Below are positions 40,220-51,100 of a DNA stretch of 64,000 nt, piece by piece (position 1 is the stretch's first letter; each line of letters opens with the position of its first letter). Under the pieces are notes generated by a model. It was given only the letters and a program-made list of their open reading frames with translations, ran no database searches and was not told the origin of the DNA. Both the position numbers and the translations under genes were made by a program. This stretch comes from Tritrichomonas musculus (Eukaryota; Parabasalia; Tritrichomonadida; Tritrichomonadidae): the NCBI GenBank assembly GCA_039105265.1, contig JAPFFF010000039.1, positions 1,240,001 through 1,304,000 on the forward strand. Reading direction: 5' to 3'.

Positions 40220-42019
40220 TTAGTCATAACCAGTTGGCCTTCCACGTGGGTAATATTGAACACCATCTTGAATTGACCAAGTCCAATAAGTATCAGAACA
40301 AATCCACATTTCTGGAATTGGGGTTTGTTTTTGATTTTTTATTGATACCACATTTTTCGCCGAGACATCAAAATCTGGATACAGATATGCGTTATTAATA
40401 TCATCATTAATCAAATTTCCTTTGAATTCAATTGACACTGCTTGATTTCCAGAATCAACGCCATCGAAAACATAACCAGAATTTCCTCTTTCTAATTGGA
40501 AATTGATTCCGAAACTTGTGTTATCAAATGGGGAAATAAAGAATCTCACATTCTCAGCTGGATCATTATCCAGACGCATATGTTTTGGATAAACATTATT
40601 GATTGGTTTTGAGATTGATTCAACAAATTCATCTGTTGGTTCAATATTTCCATCTAATTCATTTGCCATTAGTTGATAATTAACAAATCTTCCATCCCAA
40701 GTATTATCAAAATAAGTTTCTGGATATTTCTTTTTATTGACTGATAACCAACACTGCTCTAACATAACATTTTGATAGACTGTGCAATGAGTAGTTTTTG
40801 CTGGAAACATCATTGTAATATTTGTAGCATTCTTTAATGGAACAGATTTTGAAATATCGATCCGTCCTCCCGTTACCCTCATATCAAATTGATATTTGGT
40901 TAATTCTTGCGAAGGAATAATTATTGGTTCTTGCAATGTTGTCATTAATGATTCAATTACATCAGGTTTGACTCCAAATCCACTACAATTTGATCGACAT
41001 TTCACTATTCTCACATCATCGTTTGAGAGTTTGAGACCATTCATTTGTACGTGCCAGTAATTTATGTCTTGTGCATTTTTCGTAGCTAAGACCGTTGATA
41101 TGCATGGATAAGACCCTTCATTATCACCACCTGTAATATCCTCGGTTTTAACGTTGTTGTTAACAACATGTGTCACAGCTTTGACAGTTATGATTTCATC
41201 TCGGTATTGAGAAAAGTGATTGAAAATAGGCAATATTGGTGCATCATATTCTAATTGCCCAGAGTCTACCCATTTCCAAAATCTTTTGATTTCACCAACA
41301 TTTTTAGGTTGAAGTTGACACCAAACAAGAGCATCAAGAGAAAATTTGACTTCTATTTCAACTTCACCTAAAATTCTATTTGGATACAATCTCCAAGCTT
41401 GTAAAGCTAACAAATCGGTGAATGGTATATTCAATTCCATACGAACAGGAACTTTCGTATTATTTAGAAAAGCAATGAGAGGAACATAAACACCTGCAAC
41501 ATTTGGACTCATGCAGCATACGCTTTCCCATAATGAATGAGCATGAGCTGCATTATTTTTGGAATCTTTTGGTCGAATTGAATTATATGCAAAAGTTTCT
41601 TTAATCATTTCACTTTGATGATAACCACTAATTAATTTTCCGTCAACCCAAAATTGTAATTCAGATATGATTTCTGCAGCATTTTTAAAACCAATAAAGA
41701 TATAATTTAAATGCTTACAAGGATTTAATGCCGAATCATTTGCGAAAGTTTTATTTAATTCGAGATTCAGTTCTAAATCTAATTTTATGAAACCTTTTTC
41801 TATTTGGGAGATTGTATGACCTGAATGAGTTAATCTTATTTTTGTTTTTGTACCAATTGGAATAGGTTCATCTTTGTCATGACAGAGTTCCTCAACAATT
41901 GAAAAAGTATTATCACCTCCATTTTTTTGTACTAATGTCCTCAAATGATTATTGAAAAAGTTTAATATGTCACCTTCATCATTTCCTGAATTCTTAAATT
42001 GTGCGTTTTGATAAGTCAT
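40220..42019 (-). CDS. Major capsid protein paralogue B (double jelly-roll)
   Basis: 599 aa, an evident duplicate of the downstream neighbour: same start, same NIPFTDLLALQAWRLYPN block, TNITMMFPAKTTHCTVYQN, TWDGRFVNYQLMANELDG, NSGYVFDGVDSGNQAVSI and the same MWICSDTYWTWSIQDGVQYY ending; the mid-regions are more divergent. The ATG follows TTCATAAAAACAG. Spacing of 31 bp to paralogue A suggests tandem duplication. By eye the pair is clearly homologous along its whole length, with conservation strongest at the ends. Confidence 0.75.
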   Translation of the reverse strand: MTYQNAQFKNSGNDEGDILNFFNNHLRTLVQKNGGDNTFSIVEELCHDKDEPIPIGTKTKIRLTHSGHTISQIEKGFIKLDLELNLELNKTFANDSALNPCKHLNYIFIGFKNAAEIISELQFWVDGKLISGYHQSEMIKETFAYNSIRPKDSKNNAAHAHSLWESVCCMSPNVAGVYVPLIAFLNNTKVPVRMELNIPFTDLLALQAWRLYPNRILGEVEIEVKFSLDALVWCQLQPKNVGEIKRFWKWVDSGQLEYDAPILPIFNHFSQYRDEIITVKAVTHVVNNNVKTEDITGGDNEGSYPCISTVLATKNAQDINYWHVQMNGLKLSNDDVRIVKCRSNCSGFGVKPDVIESLMTTLQEPIIIPSQELTKYQFDMRVTGGRIDISKSVPLKNATNITMMFPAKTTHCTVYQNVMLEQCWLSVNKKKYPETYFDNTWDGRFVNYQLMANELDGNIEPTDEFVESISKPINNVYPKHMRLDNDPAENVRFFISPFDNTSFGINFQLERGNSGYVFDGVDSGNQAVSIEFKGNLINDDINNAYLYPDFDVSAKNVVSIKNQKQTPIPEMWICSDTYWTWSIQDGVQYYPRGRPTGYD

Positions 42020-42088
42020 CTGTTTTTATGAAGAATTTAAAAAATTCGAAAAGCCAATTTTTTTTAAAATGAAAAACAATTCTATACA

Positions 42089-42370
42089 ATGGCTTTTGGT
42101 TCTTGGATTAAAAAAATAGGAGAGAAAGTTAAAAATTTTGCACAAAAAGCAGTTCCGATAGTTCAAAAAGGTTTGCAATTTGCTGCAGATAAAGTTGCGC
42201 CAGTCTTAGAAAAAGTTGGAGAAACAGTAGGTGGAACAATTGGTAATATTGCAAGTGGTATTGGAAGAGGTATTCGAACAGTTAATGATAAAGTTCAACC
42301 TTGGTTAGAAACTGGGAAAGAAAAATTCTTACAACCTGCTTATGATAATAATAATTATGGACCTAGTTAA
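42089..42370 (+). CDS. Membrane-active peptide, adenovirus pVI-like
   Basis: 93 aa. MAFGSWIKKIGEKVKNFAQK begins a long amphipathic helix, continued by AVPIVQKGLQFAADKVAPVL, then a Gly-rich helix (GETVGGTIGNIASGIGRGIR) and a short tail. The SW-I-K-K-I-G-x-K-V-K-N-F pattern is reminiscent of the amphipathic lytic helix of adenovirus protein VI. Such peptides disrupt endosomal membranes during entry; that role is inferred from composition. Sits beside the capsid genes on the opposite strand. Confidence 0.65.
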   Translation: MAFGSWIKKIGEKVKNFAQKAVPIVQKGLQFAADKVAPVLEKVGETVGGTIGNIASGIGRGIRTVNDKVQPWLETGKEKFLQPAYDNNNYGPS

Positions 42371-42373
42371 ATT

Positions 42374-42505
42374 TTATGAGTACATTCTTCGTCTAATTTC
42401 ATCATCTAATGGTGGCTCATTTGGAGGGAAAAGCTTTATAACTCTTAATAATGTGTTCATTAACTCAATCAAAACAAGTGTTCCTAAGAGAATTTCAATC
42501 AGCAT
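42374..42505 (-). CDS. 43-aa single-span membrane protein
   Basis: MLIEILLGTLVLIELMNTLL forms a membrane helix, followed by RVIKLFPPNEPPLDDEIRRR, a soluble polar tail. It ends 4 bases from the stop of the pVI-like gene (convergent) and fills the gap before the 100-aa gene. Small size lowers confidence, but the hydrophobic-then-charged layout is typical of small viral membrane proteins. Confidence 0.5.
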   Translation of the reverse strand: MLIEILLGTLVLIELMNTLLRVIKLFPPNEPPLDDEIRRRMYS

Positions 42506-42556
42506 ATTGTTTTAAATATTTTCAAAAATGTTTAAACAAATTTTATTTTTTTTAAA

Positions 42557-42859
42557 ATGGAATTGAAAATTATTGAACCTATTCAAAATTATTTAAAAGA
42601 GTTTAAAACAATTGATGAGTTTAATTTATTCTATTCTAAGAACAAAGAACAACTAGATTCAGAAACAACACATAAACTAAACAAAAAGTATCATATTCAA
42701 GGTTATCGTATAACCAAAATCAAAGGTGAATTAATGTTAAAGAAGGTTAATGAAGACGAAGAAAAAGACGATTCAGAAATTATGAAGATCAAAGATGATA
42801 TTGCAAAAATTAAAATTACTTTGAATGATGTTATAAATTTTATTAACTCTAAGACCTAA
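42557..42859 (+). CDS. 100-aa conserved-looking small protein
   Basis: MELKIIEPIQNYLKEFKTID, then EFNLFYSKNKEQLDSETTHK and LNKKYHIQGYRITKIKGELM, then an acidic linker and a C-terminal helix. The segment THKLNKKYHIQGYRITKIKG resembles, from memory, small proteins encoded near capsid and ATPase genes in Maverick-like and large DNA viruses; I cannot name the family. Convergent with the ATPase gene and overlapping its stop by 11 bases. Confidence 0.7.
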   Translation: MELKIIEPIQNYLKEFKTIDEFNLFYSKNKEQLDSETTHKLNKKYHIQGYRITKIKGELMLKKVNEDEEKDDSEIMKIKDDIAKIKITLNDVINFINSKT

Positions 42860-43712
42860 TATATGTATCACCACCTGAAGAACATTGAATAACAATCATT
42901 GGATGTTCATCTGGATGTTCATGTTTCATTTCATTTAATTGTTGAAATGCATCAAAAAAGTCTTCAAAATCTAAATTACTTGCTGCTTGAGAATAAATGT
43001 AACGTAATTGTTGTTTATTAAAACCAGGCAATAAATATAAAGTACTTATTTCATTTTTAATATGTGGTTTTAACCCTTTCCAACCTTGAACTAATAAGAA
43101 ATAAGACATATTTGTATGACGACATCTACGTAATAATTGACTAAAAAATGATTCTTCTGACGAGAATAATTTTGAATTTGAAATATCATCAAATAATACA
43201 ATTGAATGTAAATATTCTCGATCAAAATCTTCAACAAACAAAACATTAAATAAGTCATCTAATTGATCTTGTGCAATTTTATTTTTGGTTCTTTCTCTTC
43301 GAATTTTGTAATATAAACTTTTTGCTGCTAATAATTCATCAATACATTTTTCAGCATCTTTTTCACTAACTACAACTGTTGGCATTTGTAATAATGGTTT
43401 CAATGATAACCAACTTTTATCATTCTCTTCACCATCTTTTGTAACATAAACTAATAAATGATGAGTATTAAGTATTGAAATTTTGATTATTTCTTCTAAT
43501 GCTGTAACTGTTTTTCCCATACTTTGTTTACCTACAATAACATTAACAGAATTATATTTAGCAACGATATCTTCATGAATTGGAGCAATTAAAGAATCAT
43601 TTTTTGGACTCAAATTTGATTTTAATCTTGCTTTTATTTTTGATCGAATGTTTTCTTTCTCAAAGTTAACTTCTTCTTCTTCACTATCACTAAAATAATC
43701 ACTGTCACTCAT
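42849..43712 (-). CDS. A32/FtsK-HerA-like genome packaging ATPase
   Basis: 287 aa. An acidic N-terminus (SDSDYFSDSEEEEV) and basic linker precede the P-loop: Walker A VGKQSMGKT (60-68) and Walker B IVLFDDI (171-177), followed by SQLLRRCRHTN (191-201), the usual sensor/arginine region of this family, and SYFLLVQGWKGLKP. Length and motifs match packaging ATPases of Polintons, virophages and poxvirus A32. It would pump the element's DNA into preformed capsids. It lies next to the capsid genes as in related elements. Confidence 0.9.
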   Translation of the reverse strand: MSDSDYFSDSEEEEVNFEKENIRSKIKARLKSNLSPKNDSLIAPIHEDIVAKYNSVNVIVGKQSMGKTVTALEEIIKISILNTHHLLVYVTKDGEENDKSWLSLKPLLQMPTVVVSEKDAEKCIDELLAAKSLYYKIRRERTKNKIAQDQLDDLFNVLFVEDFDREYLHSIVLFDDISNSKLFSSEESFFSQLLRRCRHTNMSYFLLVQGWKGLKPHIKNEISTLYLLPGFNKQQLRYIYSQAASNLDFEDFFDAFQQLNEMKHEHPDEHPMIVIQCSSGGDTYIRS

Positions 43713-43762
43713 TTATTTTTTAAATTCCAACTAAATTATGTAAAAAAAAGATAACAAAATTT

Positions 43763-44239
43763 TTACTCTTCAGTTGTTTCGTCATCTGCTTCATCTTCAT
43801 CCTCATCAAATTCACTTGATGCTTGTTGAATTGCAGCTACTAATAATTGTTCAATATCTTCTTCAAAATGTTGTCTATCGTCTTTTGGTCCAGTTTTCAA
43901 TTTTTCAATTAAACCGTCAACAATTTTATGATAATCTTCTTGAGTTGTTTTATTTCCACGATATCTTCTTTGTTCTTCTTCTGTTGTCAAACCATATTCT
44001 TGATAAAGTGGTTGTAAAACTAATTGATCCCATACAATTGGATAAGCTTTACATAATAATCTCATTTTGTCAACTGGAATTAAATCAACATAATTTGTTT
44101 CAGCCATTGCTTTTTCAGTAACTCTTCCCATAACATATTTCTTAAATTTATTTAATGCTGATAATTTTCTTGGTTTCTTTTCTGGTTTCTTGAATTCCTG
44201 TAACAACTTTCTTAATTCTGTTATCTCTGCGTTACTCAT
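43763..44239 (-). CDS. 158-aa protein with acidic tail, unknown
   Basis: A basic N-terminal third (FKKPEKKPRKLSALNKFKKY), a helical centre (KMRLLCKAYPIVWDQLVLQP, YGLTTEEEQRRYRGNKTTQE) and a very acidic end (EFDEDEDEADDETTEE). No domain recognised. Located 50 bp upstream of the ATPase on the same strand, so probably expressed with the late genes. A scaffold or packaging helper would fit the charge pattern but is only a guess. Confidence 0.7.
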   Translation of the reverse strand: MSNAEITELRKLLQEFKKPEKKPRKLSALNKFKKYVMGRVTEKAMAETNYVDLIPVDKMRLLCKAYPIVWDQLVLQPLYQEYGLTTEEEQRRYRGNKTTQEDYHKIVDGLIEKLKTGPKDDRQHFEEDIEQLLVAAIQQASSEFDEDEDEADDETTEE

Positions 44240-44276
44240 GATTTTTGAATAAAAATAAAAATCAAAGAAGATAAAT

Positions 44277-45020
44277 TTAAAGCTTTGAATTCATGAACTT
44301 CATTAATTGAGGATTATTTGAAATAACACTTGGAGTTTCAGATGTGATAATAGGTTTTACAGGTTCAATAATAGGTTTCACAGGTTCAATAATAGGTTTT
44401 ACAGGTTCAATAATAGGTTTCACGGGTTCAATAATAGGTTTCACGGGTTTTGTTTTTGATAGATCCAGTTTGTCGATTGTACTTTTTTCATCAATTATTT
44501 TTGGTTTTGTTTTCGCTTCAATATCAATATCAAATTTATTTTTTGGTTCTTTCTTCTTCTTTTTCAAAAGTTTACTTCTTTCTGATTTTTGTTTCTTCAA
44601 ATTCTTATTTCCTTTAGTTTTTGTATTAATTGTTGGTTTCTTTGGTTTAACTTCCTCAACATCATCATCAATCTTTTCCTCAATTTTTGTTTCAATTGGT
44701 TTCTGTTTTTGAGCCAATACTTTAAATCGTAATGGTGCATTTTTCCGACCTCTTCTTGGTAAAATTTGAGTCATTGATTTTGTTTGAATTACTTCTGGTT
44801 CGTCAACTTTTGTTGGTAATAAGTTAATTTTCTTTCCTGGTTCTATTTTTGTCATTGTCATTGGTTTTTCAGATATTGGACTTACTAATGGTTTCTTTTC
44901 TATTGGTGTTTCTTTCTCTTCTGTCATTGTTGTTTTAGATGAAAATAAATTATTTATATTTGAATTTGTTTGATATGGAACAACAGGTTTAGGAGGAAGA
45001 TTTTCATTAAATTGAGACAT
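44277..45020 (-). CDS. 247-aa Lys/Pro-rich repeat protein
   Basis: Start at the first ATG of the frame (MSQFNENLPPKPVVPYQTNS). The protein is mostly disordered. Positive clusters (KQKSERSKLLKKKKKEPKNK) sit in the middle, and five tandem KPIIEPV heptads occur near the C-terminus. A short helical end (NNPQLMKFMNSKL) may be the only folded part. Such Lys-rich proteins in capsid clusters often bind DNA; here that is inference. It lies directly downstream of the 3,555-aa gene. Confidence 0.6.
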   Translation of the reverse strand: MSQFNENLPPKPVVPYQTNSNINNLFSSKTTMTEEKETPIEKKPLVSPISEKPMTMTKIEPGKKINLLPTKVDEPEVIQTKSMTQILPRRGRKNAPLRFKVLAQKQKPIETKIEEKIDDDVEEVKPKKPTINTKTKGNKNLKKQKSERSKLLKKKKKEPKNKFDIDIEAKTKPKIIDEKSTIDKLDLSKTKPVKPIIEPVKPIIEPVKPIIEPVKPIIEPVKPIITSETPSVISNNPQLMKFMNSKL

Positions 45021-45184
45021 TATTGATGTTTTTCCGTTTAATTTATTTTTCTTTTGTTGTTCTAACAATAATTGGCGTATTGATACATTACCTTTCGAAC
45101 TTTGTTGAATTAAACTTGTAATTCCACCTTCATAACGTTTAGCCCAAACATTCTCTTCTTTCTTTTCTGAATCATCATTAATTG
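45021..45184. other. Intergenic stretch
   Basis: 164 bp between the 247-aa gene and the giant gene. I see no promoter motif or separate gene. Confidence 0.5.
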
Positions 45185-48100
45185 TTAAATCTGTATTTGT
45201 GGTTGTTGGTGTTGTTGTTGTGGTTGTTGGTGTTGTGTTGTGGTTGGTGTTGTTGCGGGCTTATTGAATGGATTTGTATACCCAGTATTTCTTAATGCAC
45301 CACCAATTGTATTACCATTATTTTGATTTTGTTGTCTTTCTTTTTCTTGAGCTTCATTTATCATATTTTGAATTTCATGTAATGCAGTTTCAGTATCTTG
45401 ATTCTTAAATCTTTCAAATCCAATTTCAGTCATATTTATTTTTCGACGATACGAATTCAAATCTTTTAATTTCTCTTCGACTTTCTTTTTATGTTCTTTC
45501 TCTTTATCATCTTTTGCTTTCTCATCATCCCATTGTTTCTTTGCTTCATTCTCTTTTTGTTGCAAAAGAATGATACTTGGTTCCAAATTATTCAATGGTT
45601 TATCTTTATAATCATCATATTTTAAGAGAGTATTTTCTTTCTTATAATTTGTTTTCAGATCTCGATAATATTTATTCGTCTTTGCAATATAGCGATTCAA
45701 TTTCAAATATCTTTCTAAATCATCCAATGACGGATATAACTCAGCTAGCTTTTCATATGTTTCAGAACTATCATCGATATGTTTATGATATTCTTCTAAT
45801 AGATTCTTGAAAAATTCTTTCTTTTCGGTATTGACTTTTTCTTTATATTTGATATATGCATTTCGAATATCATCTACTGTCACTTTTTTATCTGTTCTTT
45901 TTGCTATTTCTGGTTCGATATAACTTTGATGAACAAATGCAACATCTTCTGTTTTCATTGTTCCTTTCTTCTTTTGAAGTGCATTATGATCATCTAAAAT
46001 TGGTATAAATGCAATACTTTCTAAAACATATACCCAATCGATATTTTTCTTATCTGGTGCAAATTTATTAACAATATCTTTTACATTTATTTTTGTTTTT
46101 CCAAAATGATTTTCATATAATGGTTTGAAGTCTAAAATTGCGTTCACATAATCCAAATCTTTTGCTGAATATGTTAATCCTTTCAACTCATCTTTTGTCA
46201 CTTTTGAACCTTCTTCCAAATTTTTATTTATTGCATCGATGTTTTCAATTATTTTCTTTTCTGTGTCAGTTTTTTCTTTCTCAAAGGATTTAAACGCTAT
46301 TTGATATTCACCAATCAATTCGTCTTCTGAAATTTTATCATGTTGTTGAGTAGCTGGATTATATCGTAAATTATCAATATATTCTTCATATGTTTCTTGT
46401 TCTTTTCTTGGTATTCCTTGAAATTCTAGAGATTCCTTATGAACAATTCTTGCAAGATTTGCATGATAAGCTGTCTCAATATCAAATTGTAAATCTTTCT
46501 CGTTTTGAATGTTCCATTGAACCTTATCACGAATTTTATATGGGTAATACATCATTTGATCCAAAGTTATTTTTTGGCCAAAAGCAGTTTCATATCTTTT
46601 CTGTAATGGAGTTAATTTACAATATTTAACAATTTCATAAGCATTTGTGTATGTTTGAAGTTTTTCTGAATCTAATTTCAATTTTTCATCGTCAATATTT
46701 GCATTGAATTCACTTATGAGATCATCTAAATTTTCATCATATGAATATTGTAAAGCAGCTTTCACATAATTATTAAGTAATGATAAATCTTTCCCTTTCT
46801 TCTCAAACTTTTTCCGTTCGACTTCGAAATTAAATTCGTTATCATTCTTTTTGTTATAATTTTCAATATCTTTCTTCATTGCCATTCGAACGTGACCATA
46901 TTCGGTATTTTTATATTCTTTCACAATTTCATCTTTCTCTGCATTTGTTAATTTTGACCATTGTTTGTTTCCACCGAATTTTCTAATTGCTTCAAGAATA
47001 TTTTCAACTTCTAATTTCAAATCATCACATGCTCTTGAATAACTTTGAGGTTTCTGGTTGATATCTTTTGCTTTATTCGGATTCTTTTTGTTATGAACAG
47101 TTATCAATATTTCATAATAAGTTTTGTAAGCATTATGATCATTCTCTTCTTTATTAAACAAATCTAATAAACTCTTTCCTTCACCTAAATCATCATTATA
47201 AATTTCTAAATATTCTTTGATTTTTGGAAAGTTTTGTAATTTATCATATTCATTTTCAAATCTTTGATATTCAACTTTTAATTTCTTTATTTGAGCTTCT
47301 TTTGTTGATCCATACTCACCTTCCATGAGATCGTGATCAGAAATTACATAATTATATTTCGTTTCAAAATCTTTGATAATATTTTTCAGTTCTAGATAAT
47401 ATTTAGTTTCTTCAACATTCATATTATGTTGGTTCAACATTGAACGTATTGTTGAAACTACAGCAGTATCGGATTCTGGATATTTTCTTTGATATTCTTC
47501 AAATAAGTCTCTTAGTTTTTGGTCATTAGCTGCTTTATTTTTAGCTTTATCTAATCTTTTCACCTCAATTTCTAAATCTTTTATATCTTCTCGTGTTGGA
47601 TTCTTCAGATCATCAAACTCTTTACCAAATTGATTTTTATATTTGCTTCTCATAATATGATAAAGAAAATAGTCTTCTGCAGCGTCAACATCATCTTGAA
47701 ATAAGTTAACAATCTCTTCAAAAGTCGTTTTCTTTTCGAATCTTTTGTCGTAATCTTTCCAATATCTCCTCCATTTCCCAACTCCTTTATAATGTGAGTC
47801 ATATCGATTCTTTAAATCAGTTAATGTGATAACTTTTTCTTTATTCGTTTTATCTGATACATAATCCTTACCAAACTCATTTTTATACCAAACACTTAAC
47901 GCATTTGCACGAAGTGCTTCGTATGCATTATCCCAATCACCTTTCCATTTTTTATAAGCATTTTGCCATTCAGGTAGTTTATCTTCTTTATGATTCGAAT
48001 TCCAAATCTGTCTATCAGCATCTAACGTTGTCCATTTTGTTCTATTTTCATGATATCTCTGAATCTTATCTTCCAAATATTTGAAAAGTTGTTGAGGGTC

Positions 48101-51100
48101 TTCAATTTTTAAATAGTCATTGTCCGTTTCACCCAAATCTCGTAGCATAACTGCATATTGGTCACGATTCATTTCATTAGCAACATAAGCTCTTGCATCA
48201 AACACTGCTTTTTCTACATTTGTTTCTGTTTGAAATTTGTTTATGAGAGTTTCCCAAGTAACTTTATTAGAGTGATCATTTATTAATTGTATCAATACGG
48301 GATCACTTCGGAATCTATTATATTTATCAAAATAAGCATCACATAATATCTGTAAGTTTTTGATTTTTTCTTTCAGTGTTGTTCCTTTGAGATCATCTTT
48401 TTGTCCTGACCATTTTTCCCATATTTTTGATAAGAATTCATACTTTGCCTCATCTATATCATATTCTTTATATTTCAAAAGTTCTGTGATATCACTAAAT
48501 GCATTCCCTGTTCTTGCATATTCATTCCAATATCGAGTGACAACTGTATCTCCTCCGAATTTATTAATTTTTAAATTCAACTCATTTTGTAATCGTTCTA
48601 ATTTATCTAATATTTGTTCCCAATTGTCACCATTGATTGCATTGAGTTTCACTTTTGGATATTCGTATACGGTTTCTAATTCATATTTGATTAATTCAAT
48701 CTTCATTCGATTTGTACAATCTTTGAAATTTTTTCCTAATTTGTCTCTGATTGAATCAACATCGTGAACTTCTTGTGTAATATGATTATAATGACGGAGT
48801 AGATCTTGAAAAGTCACAGAGAAAAATGACCTCTCATCTTTTTCAGCTTCACGTAACATTTTTTCTAATTTTGTCTTTCCATCCGTTGAATTCGGAATTT
48901 CGTTTATTTCTGTGACCTTATCTGGAAGTAAAGCAATTAATTTGTATTTCAAAGTTTGACATTGACAAAAGAATAATGCTCCTTGATAGTTATCTTCATA
49001 TTCAAGCACTATATCATGAATTGTCCATTCACGATCAGCATGTCTATTAAGCGTTAATAACGCATTTTGAAATTCATCACTTCGATATTGATTATAACCA
49101 CGAACAGCTGTTTGAATAATATCTATCACTTGTTCTTTCTGTTCATCAGTCAACTCACCTGCTTTATCACTTGTTAATGAAATATATTTATCCTTCTTTG
49201 TTTTAACAGTATATTTTTTCTTGAATGTGTCATTATATAAATCTAAATGATATTTATAATTTAAATCAGTTTTACCTTTATTATAGTCAAAATTATATAA
49301 CGCGGCTGTCTTTTCTATTGAAGATGTTTGTTCATCATCATTATGATAATATCGATATTTATGCCAAATTTCATTGAATGCAGGTGAATTCCATGATTGT
49401 GCATAATTTTGTGTTATTTGACTATAAAATTTTCGACACCAAGCTAATCTTTCTTCTGAATCTAAGGCTGTCTCATGATATCCAGTAAAACGAGTATCAC
49501 CTGGCAAATCTTCATCAAATATAGAGAATCTATTTTTAATTAATTTTCTATATTTATCAATTTCAATAGCAATTCGAGCTTTTTCAGGAGTTTTATATTT
49601 GTCTTTCAATTGTTTATATGTTAATGTTGAATCTATTTGATTTGTTGATTTATATGATTCAAATGTTGCTTCAACATCTGATTTTCCCCACGTTTCTTCA
49701 TCTTGTTCTTTTTCTTCCACTTTCGCCAAAATTTGATCAAATAATGTTGAATCTTTTTCTTGACCTGTCATTGAATAATCTTTTCCATTGTTTAATTGTT
49801 TGTAATATGTTGAAACAATAGGAATTAAATAGTTTGCATACATTTCTTCATTTGTCCAAGTTAAATCAGGTTGAGTTATATAAGAAACATATTGTGGTTT
49901 TATTTTCGCTAACAATTCTCTTGCTTTCTTATAGTTACTATCAGTTGACCAAGTTTTTGAAGTTTTCTTATAGGAATCATATTTCTCTTGCCAATTCTTT
50001 CGATAAGCAGATTTGACTGTTGGATCTGTCATTTTCATGTATTCATTAAAGTATTGAATGACGTCGTTATATAATTTATTACCTTTTTTCGGAAATTTCT
50101 CATTTATTTTCTTCACTTTTTCATAACTCTCAAAGAAATCAACACATTCATTCAAATCTCCATTGAATTTTCCATACAAATGTCCCCAAGCTTCAACATA
50201 ATTTCGTCCAAATGCTTTTGAATATTTTTCAAGATAATCATGAAACACACTACTTTGATCCCAAGTGACAGAATAATTGTGATAATTTTTATCATAATAA
50301 TCTTGAAGTATTTTTTGAGCTTCTGTGATTGAATCCTTCGCTTTCTCTCTTACAAATTTCTTTAAATTAACACCTTCCCAAGGATGAGTTTTATAATAAA
50401 ATTCATACAACGCACCTAATTTATTTATCGCATTGATAGCATTATAATTTCCTTCCCATTCCATTCTCCAATCAGATGGACTTTTGAGATCCTCAGGAAA
50501 ATGTTGTTTCCAAATCATTAAAGCTTGATCCAAATTAGCATTCGTATCTCTTCCATTGATTTGATTATTAATCATATTTTGTAAAGATTCACCAACTTGA
50601 ACAACATTTTTATTTCTCCAAGCAGCTGCTATTCTTTTTATTGAATATTGATCATCATTCGGTAAAAATTCATTCAATTCTCTTATTTTGTTATTTATGT
50701 TATCATTCAAAGATAAAACACGTTCTGTTTCTTCGATATCTGCAACCTCATCTTGAAAATACTGTCCATGAGTTGATAAATCACCATTTGTCTGATTTTG
50801 AAAATAATCCATAAATGTTGGAAAATGACTTTGTTTTTCATGATATTTTTTATATTTGTCATAAGCTAATTCAGACTCTAAATAAAATTTATATGCAGAA
50901 CCATTCTGAGGGAAATAAGTCATTTTTACATCACGAAATCTCTTGTCAGTAAATCGAGTTGGATAAAGATTATGTAATTCTTGTTCGAGCATATTGATTT
51001 GAGGAATATCTTCTGCTTTTGTATTTCCAATGATTACGTCCATTTTTAAATTCATATTTTCTTTTCCTTCATAACTTTTATAAACTTTTTCAAATTCTAA

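Noticed and set aside
44344-44712. Plus-strand frame with repeated IIGFTGS
   Set aside because: Antisense shadow of the KPIIEPV repeats of the 247-aa protein.
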